Assembly (NCBI GenBank): GCA_973895155.1
Contig: OZ316891.1
Location: 24,986,001-25,050,000 of the forward strand
From: Marsupella aquatica
Lineage: Eukaryota; Marchantiophyta
Reading direction: 5' to 3'
Length of the DNA stretch: 64,000 nt
Position 1 is the stretch's first letter, and each line of letters opens with the position of its first letter. This document shows positions 18,070-28,018 of this stretch, piece by piece. Under the pieces are notes generated by a model. The model was not told the origin of the DNA and made no database searches. It saw nothing but the letters and a program-made list of their open reading frames with translations. The translations under genes and the position numbers were made by a program.

Positions 18070-21021
18070 CTAAATGGAAGACTCATAGTACCGTTTAATC
18101 CTAAACCCATTGATTCTAGTGTTAAGTGGGTGACCATCTAAGGTAGTCAATGAAACTGAACCATTATCCCAGATGTGTGTAACTCGGTAAGGACCAATCC
18201 AATGAGTATGAAGTTTCCCAGGAAATAGCATATAACGAGAATCAAAGACTAATGCTAAATCACCAACATCTAACTGCACTACGCGCAGCTTCTTATCATA
18301 AGCAAGTTTACGCTGGTTCTGAATGGTGACTGTATGGTCTAATGCTAAAAGTCTAACTTCTTCTAATTTAACAATATTGGAAAACCGATGTGAGAGACTA
18401 TCTGAAGGAGAGAGTCGGTGTGGTACCAAGATACGTTCCGTTGGTAACGAAAATTCTATTGGAATAATACTATTCAGGCCATAGGTCAGATAGAAGGGGG
18501 TGTGAAGAGTTGTAATCTTCTCAGCGGTGCGGTAAGCCCATAATGCAGAATGGAGCTTCACATCCCAATCTGTCTTGTGAGATTCTACCATTTTATTCAG
18601 AATCTTGCCCATAATGCCATTAGCTCTCTCGGTTAAGCCATTAGCTCGGGGGTTGTAAGGAGTAGTTTTGCGATGCTTGATAAGATAAAGGTCAGTGATT
18701 AACTCAATAGTTGAGTTAAGAAAATGCAAACCCCTATCGCTTACCAACTCCAAAGGACAACCAAACCGGGTGATAATGTGCTCAAAGAGAAATGCAGCTG
18801 CGGTTATAGCATCATTCTTGCGAGTAGCTTTCGCCTCTACCCATTTGGTGGCATAATCAGTGGCCAGAATAATATATTTGCTTCGGCTTTTCCGAGCTGC
18901 TGGAGAAATTGGGCCAATAAAATCAATCCCCCATTTCTCAAATGGTGCCAACGGAAGGATAGGCGTAAGAGGCCATTTGGAACTAGCAGTGGGCTTCCCG
19001 ATCCTTTGACAGGGATCACAGGTCTTAATAAAATTGTAAGTATCTCGATGCATAGTAGGCCACCAGTATCCAGCATCCAAAATTTTCTTAACTGTGGTAT
19101 TCACTGCATAATGCCCACCGGTTTCTCCTGAATGTAAAGCTTCAATTACTTGGGGAAGTTCCCTATCCTCTAGACAACGTCGCAATTGTTGATCAGGACC
19201 TTGTTTAAACAAAGTGCCCCGAATAATGGTATAGGGACCCACCTTATGAGCAAAGACAGCTCGTTCTTCCGCATTAAAGCCTTCAGGGAACGTTCCATGA
19301 AGCAGCATGTGCACAATATTAAAATATCGAGAAGACTCCCCTTCAATGTGCCACAAATGCTCGTCAGGAAATTCATCGGAGAGATTATGCTGATTCTCCG
19401 GACCAGGTAACCGAGATAGGAAGTCTGCATTCTCATGATGTTTGCCAGGTCGGACATGAACTTCATAATCAAATTCTTGGAGTAGTAAAACCCAGCGGGC
19501 TACTCGTCCTGAGAGATCCACTTGGTTAACCAAATATTTTAAGGAATTATGATCAGTGTGAAAAGTAACCTGATACCCCAACAAATAGTGACGAAATTTC
19601 TTACACGCAAAGACGATGGCCAAAGCTTCCCGTTCAGTGACGGAGTAGTTTTTCTCGGCTGCACTCATTTGGCGGCTGGCATAGTAAATTGGATGGTCAC
19701 GGTTTTCCACATCCTTCTGACTGAGATTAGCTCCAATGCAGAACGCAGAAGAGTCAATGAAGACATGAAACTTCTTAGTCCAATCTGGGGGTGACAAAAT
19801 AGGTGCAGAGATTAACCGATCCTTGAGCAACTGGAATGCTTGCTGCCGCTCCTCATTCCATGTATATTCCACATCACTTTTTAACAGTTGGGTTAAGGGT
19901 AAGGCAATATTAGCATGTTTATAAATGAACCGACGATAATACCCCACATGTCCCAGAAAAGCACGAAGCTGCTTTAAATCGGTCGGTGGTTGCAACTCCA
20001 TAATTACTCTAACCTTCTCTGTATCAACCTCAATGCCGCGTTGTGAAATAACATGGCCTAACAAAATTCCCTCCTTCATACCAATAAAGCACTTTTCTGG
20101 ATGAAGACACAACTGAGCCTCTCTACACTTCTGAAATGTCTTCTCCAAATGGACGAGGTGTTCAGCCGCTGACCCGTAAACACAAAAGTCGTCAATAAAA
20201 ATCTCCATGAAATGCCGCAAATATTCTTGAAAAATAATCATCATAATGCGCTGAAAAGTACCCGGGGCATTACACAGCCCAAAAGGCATCATGGTAAATG
20301 CATATGTACCCCAGTCGGTGGTGAACGTAGTCTTGTCGCGATCCTCCTTCCGAATGGACACCTGGTTATAACCAGAGTACCCATCTAAAAAACTGTATAA
20401 CTCATGCAAGGCCACTGAATCAAGTACCAGATCAATAAATGGCAAAGGATAATGATCTTTCCGAGTGGCAGCATTCAACTTCCGGAAGTCTTGACAAACG
20501 CGAATTTTCGTTTTACCATCGGGTCCCGGCTTTTTGGGGACAATGACAATTGGTGAGACCCATTCACTACTCAAGACCGGGTAGATAAATCCAGCAGTCG
20601 TGAGCTTGTCCAACTCGTCTTTAACCAGGATGGAATATTTGGGATTCAAACGGTACTGTCTCTGTCGGACAGGTACTGCTCCTTCCATAAGGTCAATACG
20701 ATGTTCGCCCAAATGTGGATGGATACCTTTTAAATCAGAATGACTCCAGGCAAAGACATCTTTATACTGGGTTAATAAACTGATATACTGTTCCCGTAGC
20801 TCTCCTTCGATATGCTTACCAATATTCAAAAACTTGCCTGGCTCAATTTCGATTTTCTGACAAGCTTTTGGATCCACAATTCCATCCGTGAGGTTTGCCG
20901 GCTGAAGTCCAAGTTTGGATACTTCTGGTGCAAATGGCTCAAGGGTAGCTGACACTCCCATATCATGGTGTAAATCCCTATTAGCCTCAGTATTAGGAGG
21001 TTCGTCTGCTGCTGGGCCCAC
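18070..21021 (-). CDS. pol: Element A Pol: reverse transcriptase, RNase H, integrase
   Basis: The 983-residue region is in the same frame as the protease block upstream, separated only by TGA 21043-21045. It has no ATG at its start; the first is about 20 codons in. RT (about residues 80-330) shows [39 protein letters not shown] and the active site FIDDF. RNase H (about 415-545) shows FIDSSAFCIGA and FHTDHNSLKYL. Integrase has an HHCC finger (HSGETGGHY ... CDPCQ), then WGIDFIGP, LVSDRGLHF and NGLTERANGIMGKIL carrying the DDE acids. The C-terminal GDLALVFDSRYMLFPGKLHT block is of the Tat/Athila type; there is no chromodomain. No other lesion is visible, which suggests a functional or very recent enzyme. 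Confidence 0.95.
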   Translation of the reverse strand: MGPAADEPPNTEANRDLHHDMGVSATLEPFAPEVSKLGLQPANLTDGIVDPKACQKIEIEPGKFLNIGKHIEGELREQYISLLTQYKDVFAWSHSDLKGIHPHLGEHRIDLMEGAVPVRQRQYRLNPKYSILVKDELDKLTTAGFIYPVLSSEWVSPIVIVPKKPGPDGKTKIRVCQDFRKLNAATRKDHYPLPFIDLVLDSVALHELYSFLDGYSGYNQVSIRKEDRDKTTFTTDWGTYAFTMMPFGLCNAPGTFQRIMMIIFQEYLRHFMEIFIDDFCVYGSAAEHLVHLEKTFQKCREAQLCLHPEKCFIGMKEGILLGHVISQRGIEVDTEKVRVIMELQPPTDLKQLRAFLGHVGYYRRFIYKHANIALPLTQLLKSDVEYTWNEERQQAFQLLKDRLISAPILSPPDWTKKFHVFIDSSAFCIGANLSQKDVENRDHPIYYASRQMSAAEKNYSVTEREALAIVFACKKFRHYLLGYQVTFHTDHNSLKYLVNQVDLSGRVARWVLLLQEFDYEVHVRPGKHHENADFLSRLPGPENQHNLSDEFPDEHLWHIEGESSRYFNIVHMLLHGTFPEGFNAEERAVFAHKVGPYTIIRGTLFKQGPDQQLRRCLEDRELPQVIEALHSGETGGHYAVNTTVKKILDAGYWWPTMHRDTYNFIKTCDPCQRIGKPTASSKWPLTPILPLAPFEKWGIDFIGPISPAARKSRSKYIILATDYATKWVEAKATRKNDAITAAAFLFEHIITRFGCPLELVSDRGLHFLNSTIELITDLYLIKHRKTTPYNPRANGLTERANGIMGKILNKMVESHKTDWDVKLHSALWAYRTAEKITTLHTPFYLTYGLNSIIPIEFSLPTERILVPHRLSPSDSLSHRFSNIVKLEEVRLLALDHTVTIQNQRKLAYDKKLRVVQLDVGDLALVFDSRYMLFPGKLHTHWIGPYRVTHIWDNGSVSLTTLDGHPLNTRINGFRIKRYYESSI

Positions 21022-21033
21022 TTCCGATGATGA

Positions 21034-21051
21034 AGTTAATTGTCAGGAGGG
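21034..21051 (-). promoter_or_regulatory. Candidate readthrough stop TGA-CAA-TTA at protease/RT boundary
   Basis: The minus strand reads TCC TGA CAA TTA ACT. The six bases after the stop fit CARYYA, the context that makes the tobacco mosaic virus replicase stop leaky. The frame is open on both sides and the RT side has no ATG at its start. Stop-codon suppression is established for the soybean element SIRE1, so the mechanism is known in plant retroelements. Confidence 0.55.
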
Positions 21052-22812
21052 CCTAGTTGGTTTTATGGGAGCATCAGACAGATAAACTTCCAAGTAACGA
21101 ACTTCCTCCAGTTCAAATTCCAATGGCTGCAGGACTAGCGAAGAGGTCGAAAAATCCGAGGTGTACCCATCATCTGTTTGTGTTTCTCCAAAATGTGGTT
21201 CCGGAACCCAACTAACAGTCACCTTAGGCTTCCCAAATGAAAGCTCTTGAGATTGCCAATTAACCTGAACTTGAGCCTTATACAACCATGGTCGGCCTAA
21301 CAAAACAGGAAAGCTGGATGGTATTTCCGGATTAATAACCACATAATCCAACAGAAAAGGGACACCAGCAATCAAAGTTTCTACTCTGGTCAGCTTCCCT
21401 ATGGGTACCACACGAGACTGATCCGCCATGCGCAAAATCTTGGGAGTGGGCTCAAACTTAGTGAAACCCAAATTAAATGCTGCTGACTGTGTAATCAGAT
21501 TAACGCTGGCTCCTCCATCCACAGGAACTCTCCGAATGACACACCCCTGGATTTGAACCTCAATTTCCATCGGTCCTTTGTCCTCCCACTCTGTTCGTAG
21601 CACATCCACCGAAGGTAACTTCTTCTTCCTCCGTTTTCCTGCAAGGAGGCTCCTCAGCTGTCGCCTATAAACCGGATTGTCCTGTAATAATTCCCCAATG
21701 GTGATATGTGCAGGATGATTCTTGACATCTTCAACAATATCATAACCTGGATTTTTCAGTGGCTCTTTAGCTTTGACTACTACTGGTGGGTTAGGAGATT
21801 GCACTTGCTCCTTAACTAGCTCTTCCAGATGGTCTTTCACTTCCAAAGAGATGTCGGGCAAGAAGTATTTTGGGTCATATCGGTCATAAGCAGGGTCGTC
21901 TTCTTTGTCGAGGCCTTCCTTACATGGCTTGCGCCCTTCATCCTTGGGAGCTTTCGCGACCTTCTGATGCTCGTGCTTCTTGGTCTCCTTTTTCTTCGAA
22001 CGAGTAGTTGCGTAAATATTAGTCAGAACTTTATCCCGATTCTGAACTCGATCATTCGGCATACCAACTACTTCAGGTTTCACTAAATGACTTACCAAGA
22101 CATCAGGCACCACCCCGGATACTGGTTGATGAAAAAGTGAATCTGGCTTTAATTCCACCCGAGTTACATCCATATGTTGAATGAAGCTGCATTGCTCCAT
22201 CTCTTCAGAATAAACCATCCGAATCTTGGCTTCAGGTCGACTTGCTTCTTTAACTGGCTCTTGAGCAAATCGAACCATCAGCCTAGGCTTAGCCGGATTC
22301 GGGCATTCCACCGGTAAGTGTCCTTCTTTTCCACAGTTCCCACAGACAGGTGTATACCCCACCTCCTGTTTGGGATAAGGGCACTGGGGTGAATAATGAT
22401 CAGGTTGGCCACAATTCCAACAAGCCCCTTTTTGACGCGGCATTCCTCGTGGTGGGTATCCTCCCGGGGGTCCCATGGGTGGTCTTGACGTTGGTTTATT
22501 GAAAGTGGGCTTAGGTGGTCCCCAAGTCGGTCTGGAAGCAGGAGGTGGTGGGAAATACTGTCCAGGGGGTGCTGTTTGGACGGTATACGTGGGATCGTAC
22601 TCATACTCCTCAGCCTCTTCTTGACCATCTACATAATTCACCGGGGTTCGTAATGTGGGGCACTCGTTCGGGTAATGGCCCTGCTGACTGCATCGGGTGC
22701 ACCATACGTTCATTCTCATGGGAGCAGGCAACCTTCGTACTGGTTTTACCGCGGCGATATTGACATTCAACTTGGACAATTGGCCAGAGAGTTCTTCCAT
22801 CATGCGATCCAT
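21043..22812 (-). CDS. Element A nucleocapsid zinc knuckles and aspartic protease
   Basis: The 589 residues share the gag and pol frame; the frame upstream is open to the gag TGA at 23038. Three CCHC-type knuckles occur in the first 170 residues: CTRCSQQGHYPNEC, CWNCGQPDHYSPQC and CGNCGKEGHLPVEC. A Lys/Glu-rich linker follows. The protease is near residues 420-530, with VPVDGGASVNLI as the active-site turn (Asp-Gly-Gly instead of Asp-Thr/Ser-Gly, as in element B) and PVLLGRPWLY as the closing strand. The segment ends at TGA 21043-21045, directly before the RT block. Confidence 0.9.
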   Translation of the reverse strand: MDRMMEELSGQLSKLNVNIAAVKPVRRLPAPMRMNVWCTRCSQQGHYPNECPTLRTPVNYVDGQEEAEEYEYDPTYTVQTAPPGQYFPPPPASRPTWGPPKPTFNKPTSRPPMGPPGGYPPRGMPRQKGACWNCGQPDHYSPQCPYPKQEVGYTPVCGNCGKEGHLPVECPNPAKPRLMVRFAQEPVKEASRPEAKIRMVYSEEMEQCSFIQHMDVTRVELKPDSLFHQPVSGVVPDVLVSHLVKPEVVGMPNDRVQNRDKVLTNIYATTRSKKKETKKHEHQKVAKAPKDEGRKPCKEGLDKEDDPAYDRYDPKYFLPDISLEVKDHLEELVKEQVQSPNPPVVVKAKEPLKNPGYDIVEDVKNHPAHITIGELLQDNPVYRRQLRSLLAGKRRKKKLPSVDVLRTEWEDKGPMEIEVQIQGCVIRRVPVDGGASVNLITQSAAFNLGFTKFEPTPKILRMADQSRVVPIGKLTRVETLIAGVPFLLDYVVINPEIPSSFPVLLGRPWLYKAQVQVNWQSQELSFGKPKVTVSWVPEPHFGETQTDDGYTSDFSTSSLVLQPLEFELEEVRYLEVYLSDAPIKPTRPS

Positions 22813-23037
22813 CTTCTTCTGGTTGGGAACTTTATTATTCCCTTTTACAGAGGATTTCTTCTTTTTAGGAGCAACGGATTCTGAGTCGGAACTTGAGCTT
22901 GAACTATCACTAGTGCTCGAATTTGTACTCTCGTCCTCCTCACTAGTGCTACTTCCACTTGATTCCGTCTCCGAGTCAGATTTAGACCTGGACGTTTTCT
23001 TCTTCTTTCTTTTGTCTTTCTTCAGGTCCTTCTTAAC

Positions 23038-24096
23038 TCATTTTCTCTCTGAAATCTCCGAGTCTACGTACTTCTGGGCTGCCTCTTGTACTTCTTCCAA
23101 AGTGGTGCCACCTTCTCGTCTCACGTAACGAGCAATCCTGGAGGGTAAACCGTTAATAAACCAGTCCTTGATAGTAGATTTCGAGGTAGCTGGATTATAT
23201 TGATCTACCAAATCCAATAATTTGTCGGCATATTTCCTCACAGACCCATGTTTCTTCATGTGCAGATGTGAGATTCGGGCAAAGGCACGCGCAGCTGCTC
23301 CTTCTTCTTTATATTTGGCCAAGAAAGCAGCCTTCAATTTCCCCCAATCCTGCTTGTCCGGAAAACGGTCATACCATTTCTGAGCACCCTTTTTCATTAG
23401 ACCACCAAACAGATTGGCTTTTTCAGCGTCTTGACTCTGTCCATTGGATGCAGCTGCAGCTTCAAATTCTTTCAAATACACCTCTGCATCCTCCTTGGAA
23501 GTACCGAAGAACCGGTCGTACCTCACATTATTTCGAGCCATCGTGGTTGGAGCTAGGAGGGTAACGAAAGGAAGAGCTGATCGGGTAGCAAATGGGTTTG
23601 GGCTGCCCAAGCCTGAACTGCTGCTTGTCTCACTAGAAGACGAACCACCGGCTTCACTCAGTGGTTCTGGATTATCCAATTGTGAAAGATCGACAGAATT
23701 ATCTTGGGCCAGCGATTCTGCAACTGTATTCTCGGGCAAACCCAAATTTCTTCCTTCGGTATGAGATAAGGCCCTCTCAGTGGTACTATCCACACCAGAG
23801 TCAATTTGGTTCACCGAACGTACTGTCTGCTGGCGGAGCTTGGTCTTTTGAGAACCAATAAGTTTTGGACCTGAACGAAGATTTACAAACAGGGGTCGGG
23901 TCGACGTGGGCCTTTCCAAAGAGCCACTTGCCTCTTGAATAGATCCCACTTGTTTCCACACACTACCCGGTGCAGGTGCTCCTGGTGACTGGAATTCGGG
24001 TAACAATGTGCGAGGGGTCACTACTAATTTTGCAGCATCCGAATTACTGGAGGTCTTGGTAGGTTTTCTTTTATTCGGTGGATCTCCCTCAGACAT
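23038..24096 (-). CDS. gag: Element A Gag (capsid region)
   Basis: The 352-residue protein starts at ATG 24096 after a long leader. The first 170 residues are polar and disordered. The capsid-like part (about 180-350) has the Ty3/gypsy Gag pattern: YDRFFGTSKEDAEVYLKEF, GAQKWYDRF, WGKLKAAFLAKYKEEG, KKHGSVRKYADKLLDLV and INGLPSRIARYV. It ends at TGA 23038-23040, after which the same frame stays open through a Lys-rich and Ser/Asp/Glu-rich linker (23037-22813) into the zinc knuckles. Element B has sense codons throughout this junction, so the TGA is either a point change or a regulated stop; its context (TGA-GTT-AAG) is not a known readthrough motif. Confidence 0.9.
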   Translation of the reverse strand: MSEGDPPNKRKPTKTSSNSDAAKLVVTPRTLLPEFQSPGAPAPGSVWKQVGSIQEASGSLERPTSTRPLFVNLRSGPKLIGSQKTKLRQQTVRSVNQIDSGVDSTTERALSHTEGRNLGLPENTVAESLAQDNSVDLSQLDNPEPLSEAGGSSSSETSSSSGLGSPNPFATRSALPFVTLLAPTTMARNNVRYDRFFGTSKEDAEVYLKEFEAAAASNGQSQDAEKANLFGGLMKKGAQKWYDRFPDKQDWGKLKAAFLAKYKEEGAAARAFARISHLHMKKHGSVRKYADKLLDLVDQYNPATSKSTIKDWFINGLPSRIARYVRREGGTTLEEVQEAAQKYVDSEISERK

Positions 24097-24360
24097 CCCT
24101 CATTCTCCAAGCACGGGTGATTTTGAGACACCAGACCCGCTCCTCAGGAGTCTTTATGCAAGGAGTCACCATTTAGGTGCGACGTTATCACCCCACTCCG
24201 GGAGATATGAACCTGCTTCCTCAAAGTGACTTCCCGTAGCGTCGTTCAACATCCCTTGCATGATTCCTCCCCCTTGCTATCCCGTAGCTAATACTTCCCT
24301 TCAGTGACCAGCCGAGATTCTAAAACCTCGTTTTCTCTGGTGCGTCCTTCAGGTTGAGAC

Positions 24361-24516
24361 GCGGAAAGGCACACCAGAAGCGTCGCGCACGTTGGTTCGT
24401 CACAGATTCCACCGGACGCTGCTCACAGCGTCCACTGGGATCGGACGCTACTCGAAGCGTCCTGACTTGCGGAATCTTCTGGGACGAATCGCATTGGACG
24501 CTCTTCGCGGCGTCCT
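24361..24516. repeat. GACGCT/AGCGTC hairpins in element A leader
   Basis: Three good hairpins at 24414-24433, 24443-24462 and 24496-24515, the last using G-T wobble pairs, lie between the primer site and gag. They belong to the LTR hairpin family. Confidence 0.85.
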
Positions 24517-25290
24517 TCCTTATCTCCTTTACGGTGGCGATTACTGGAACCGGGCGTTCCCCATAATCTCCGACTTCCTTCACCCTGAAATTTCTTTACC
24601 ACATGGTACGCTACACTAGGCCATCCTACTAATCAGACGTCTAACTCCTTCCTAATCTTCTACGCAATTCCTGGTGCATGATTCTTTCCGCTAACTCCCG
24701 AATGGAAATGACTAAATATCACTCCTGTGTGATCCTACCATTCAGCCTTAATATTACTAAATGCAAACTTTCATCTTCCCACCAGGTGATAGTTAACCAA
24801 TGTATGCCATTCCTCCCTCTCAGGCTCAGAACCCAAGAATTAACATAACGATTCCTCAAATTCCTAATTCTTAATGTTCCCAAAGATCGGATAGGTGGCA
24901 TCGGTCACACGAACCAGGATGGTTGGACAATTTTACAAATCATACGTCCCGAGCAACGTTAGAATAACTTCACTTGTCACTCAAAGTGTCTTTGGTGTCT
25001 TCGACTATCTCCAAAGCAACTTGACGAGCAACAGCTCCTCTCTGTGAGGCCTTTTCTGGTGGGAGGGCGGTTTCTTCTCTTAAGTTTGGCACCACAAATT
25101 TTTCCAATACTCTTAAGAGAGCTTCCGGGGCGCTTTGGATAGAGTACGGCATCACCTCGAAATGGAAGCTCTTCATCTTTTTAACTGGAGTGATGACGCA
25201 TCTTCACAATTATAGTAGAACGTGAATTCCTCTCCCGTCTAGCTCCTTCTGGCATACACTGCCTGTACGTCAATTCAATCTTAAATTCGT

Positions 25291-25308
25291 TCCCCGACAG
25301 CGGCGCCA
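25291..25308 (-). promoter_or_regulatory. Element A primer binding site (tRNA-Asp type)
   Basis: Six bases inside the 5' LTR the minus strand reads TGGCGCCGCTGTCGGGGA, complementary with few mismatches to the 3' end of plant tRNA-Asp. This primer type is usual in Tat/Athila-like elements. Confidence 0.85.
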
Positions 25309-25314
25309 AAAAGA

Positions 25315-26672
25315 TGTCGTATAGTGCTAAGTATCAAAAGTGACTCTCCTCACCTAAAACCAGGGTTTCGATCCCTTTAAGAACAGATTTCAGAATGAAT
25401 TGTATAACTTTTATCACTCCGAGTGATTTAGAGTCTTGAGCTCTATGTTGACTTCACTTCTCAATAAAAAAATCGAATAAACAAACAACAAAGTAACTGA
25501 ACTTCTGATTTATGAATTAGAGAAGAAATGAGTAAGGATTTAGAGACTACAAGCTACTGCCACTCCTTCAGAAAGGATTTGGGCTCAGTATAGACATGAA
25601 ATCTATCTCATAATTCATCCATCTCACTCTTCAAAACACAAAGGTTAATGATAATGGAATTCTCAATCTGATGAAGCAGAAGCTTTCTGATTGCAAATGA
25701 ATGATATGATTTAAAATGCCGTCAACATGGTTTGACATCAGCGATACGCAATTCAGTCAAACTCTAAACCATATTCCAGAATCAAAGCAACAGTACTAAC
25801 TACTCTGAGAATCAGAATTTACTTCTCATTTATCATTAACTATTCTTGAATTGGCTAGCGAATCCCGACTCTGCAAGCAAGCCTAGCAGTGAATTCAATA
25901 CGAGTTTCAGAAATCTGCAACTGAATTCAATCACCACAGGAATCTCTTGAATTCAATCTTAACTTCAATCAATATAGCTTTACTTCCATACAAAACACTC
26001 ACAGCATGCCTTGTTACAATGGAAGGAGGAGAAAACTATTCAGAAGACTCAATTCTGAATACAGTATTAACTCTATTTCTCTCTACTTCAAATGAGCATT
26101 CTACTCTGTCTTATAAGTGTTGGAATCCTAAAATGGAGGAGGTAAGAACAGTCGTGCCTTTCCAAGCTTAAAACTAAACAAGGGAGAAGCACAGCATAAG
26201 TACTTCAACAAGGGTGGTAGAATACTACTTTACTAGTAATCTACTTCAAAAACTAAGTGTTGAGCGGACGCTGCTAGAAGCGTCTTAAGTAAAACCAACG
26301 GACGCTGCTCACACTGCTCACAGCGTCAATACTAGGGTGGACGCTGCTCACAGCGTCGTGTGTTGAAGCTGACGCTTTCCACAGCGTCGGTCGAAATCCT
26401 CATAGAGTCTTGGTGGCGGTCGGGCACTGCCAAAAGCGTCATGAGGAGGTTGGACGCTTCCGCAGCGTCTTGAGTAAAAGAAACGGGCGCTGGTCACAGC
26501 GTCGGGCAAAGTACACTAGGAATCGTCAGGAAAGCCGGAGATGTCAAATATTTCTATAAGTGTCCAGAACAAGTAAATGTTGGCCGGAAGGTGTCTAAAG
26601 TGTAAGTAAATCTTGTGATATGCTAAAAATAAACAAGTTTCCAGAAAAAATTGCAGGGACACCCATACCACA
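25315..26672 (-). repeat. Element A 5' LTR (right copy, 1358 bp)
   Basis: It is nearly identical to 13160-14546, starts TGTCGTATAG and ends CCATACCACA. It carries the hairpin array at about 26270-26500 with one unit fewer than the left copy. The element promoter should lie here for minus-strand transcription; I cannot place a TATA box with confidence. Confidence 0.95.
26270..26500. repeat. GACGCT/AGCGTC hairpin array in right LTR
   Basis: Same hairpin units as in the left LTR, with one unit missing compared with 14111-14380. Confidence 0.9.
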
Positions 26673-26677
26673 CATAG
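26673..26677. repeat. Target-site duplication CATAG (right), element A
   Basis: It matches 13155-13159. Confidence 0.95.
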
Positions 26678-27177
26678 CTTGATTCCTTCTCAGCAACTAG
26701 GTCTATTCCAATCACTCAGCCAAGCAGGTCTCTCTTCTCAATTTTGCAACTGCCCACCTCTGCAATTTTGCAGCTAGCAGCAATCCTATTTTGCAGCCAT
26801 AGCTCTTCAATTTGCAACATCAGCCCTCTTCCTTGTTGATCCGCTAATCAATTCTTATGCAGTAGTCCATTTGATCAGCCGCCAGCCCTTCAATTTCGTA
26901 GCCCACCATAGCTCACAGCCAGCCAACTAGCTCTTGATCAGCAGCAGCCTATTTCTCCATAGCAAGCAGCTCTATTCCAATCAGCAACATCGAGGCAGCC
27001 AGCCAATTCTGATCAGCATCCCATGCCTGAAGCTATAGCAGCTCAATTCAATTTCGTATCTGCCTCTTGATCCCAATTCGAAGCAAGCATCTCATGTATT
27101 GACCCTTATGCTATTCCTGACCTCGTGCTTGAGTCGCCCCGGCCTCGTGCTTAAGTCGTGGTCGCCGCCGACACGGT
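26678..27177. other. CAGC/CCATAG-rich degenerate repeat, right half
   Basis: Non-coding continuation of the CAGC-rich stretch cut by element A at 13159. Words such as CCATAGCTC, GCAGCTAGCAGC and CAATTTGCA recur irregularly. No gene is apparent. Confidence 0.5.
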
Positions 27178-27693
27178 TGACACTTAGAAAAAAATTTGGA
27201 TTTTTGTTGTTGAGAAAACAGTATTTCCAGGCCGTTTTGGACCACCCCCAAAAATCACACATGAGTCCAAAATGACTTCTAAGTAGATCTACATATTCTC
27301 TGGACATAGGACTATGTCCTGGTTTACTAATATCTAAACAAAACGTTATCACCGATTTTATAAAATTAGGTAAAGTGGGTCAATTATTATGTTTTCCAAA
27401 ATTCTTCTCACCTTTGAGATGCTCCCAAAAAGTAACCAAAGATACCCAGCTTCTACCACAAAATTCCAGGGATAGAGTGGACCATATTGAACCCACTTCC
27501 AAACTTGGAACTCCTAAATTTACTCATCAGCTATTTTTCCCGGGACCCGCTATTTTGTTAATTTAAGTCACACCAAAACACAAGGAAACCCTAGGTTGAG
27601 ACCCCACTTGACATCTAACTTTTTAGGGGTGCTCTAGGGACCTCCTAGCATCTATGGGAAAAATATGAACCAAAACTAAGACTTCAAGTGTCA
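27178..27693. mobile_element. Small element with TGACACTT inverted ends (solo LTR or MITE)
   Basis: The segment starts TGACACTTAG and ends CAAGTGTCA, an 8-bp inverted repeat, with GGT on both outer sides as a possible 3-bp duplication. It is 516 bp, has no credible coding region, and could be a MITE or a solo LTR with unusually long inverted ends. Confidence 0.35.
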
Positions 27694-28018
27694 GGTTGTT
27701 TCCCCGGCTCGGAATAGTCGCCTAGTCTAAATAAGGACGGAACGTTGTATGCCCCATCATAAAGACCTTTCTTATCCCTTGTCACTTGCTTAGAACTCAG
27801 TAACCTTCCATTCCACTATCTTTCCTATTCTACCTACTTAAGTTCCTAAAACCTAGTTACTTCGATAGCACTTAAAATGTCTTTCTTACTATTCCTTGTT
27901 CAAAAAGCAAAAAAAATGACAAGTTTCTTACATAAACCTATATCAAGCCATTCCACACCTACTACAATGACCTTCTTTATGTCTTCATGTACAACATGAT
28001 CCATTAGGTTTACAGAAG
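27694..28018. other. Spacer without recognised feature
   Basis: AT-rich DNA between the small element and the transposase gene. I see nothing I can support. Confidence 0.4.

Larger units (their letters stand above)
13160..26672 (-). mobile_element. Ty3 LTR retrotransposon A, complete, young
   Basis: The element is bounded by TG...CA LTRs (13160-14546 and 25315-26672) and a CATAG duplication. It reads right to left: right LTR, tRNA-Asp-type primer site, hairpin-rich leader, gag (24096-23038), zinc knuckles and protease (22812-21043), RT-RH-integrase (21021-18070), an internal polypurine tract, ORF3 (17686-15113, continuing to 14624 past a TGA), polypurine tract and left LTR. By eye the LTRs differ by one base (13965 C versus T) and one 29-bp repeat unit, so insertion is recent. 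The integrase lacks a chromodomain and the primer site is Asp type, placing it in the Tat/Athila-like branch. Its closest companion here is element B. Confidence 0.95.

Noticed and set aside
13160-26672. TGA decoded as an amino acid (alternative code or selenocysteine)
   Set aside because: TGA also serves as a normal terminator (for example DUF4216 exon), TAG stops occur in the same window, and no selenocysteine context is seen.
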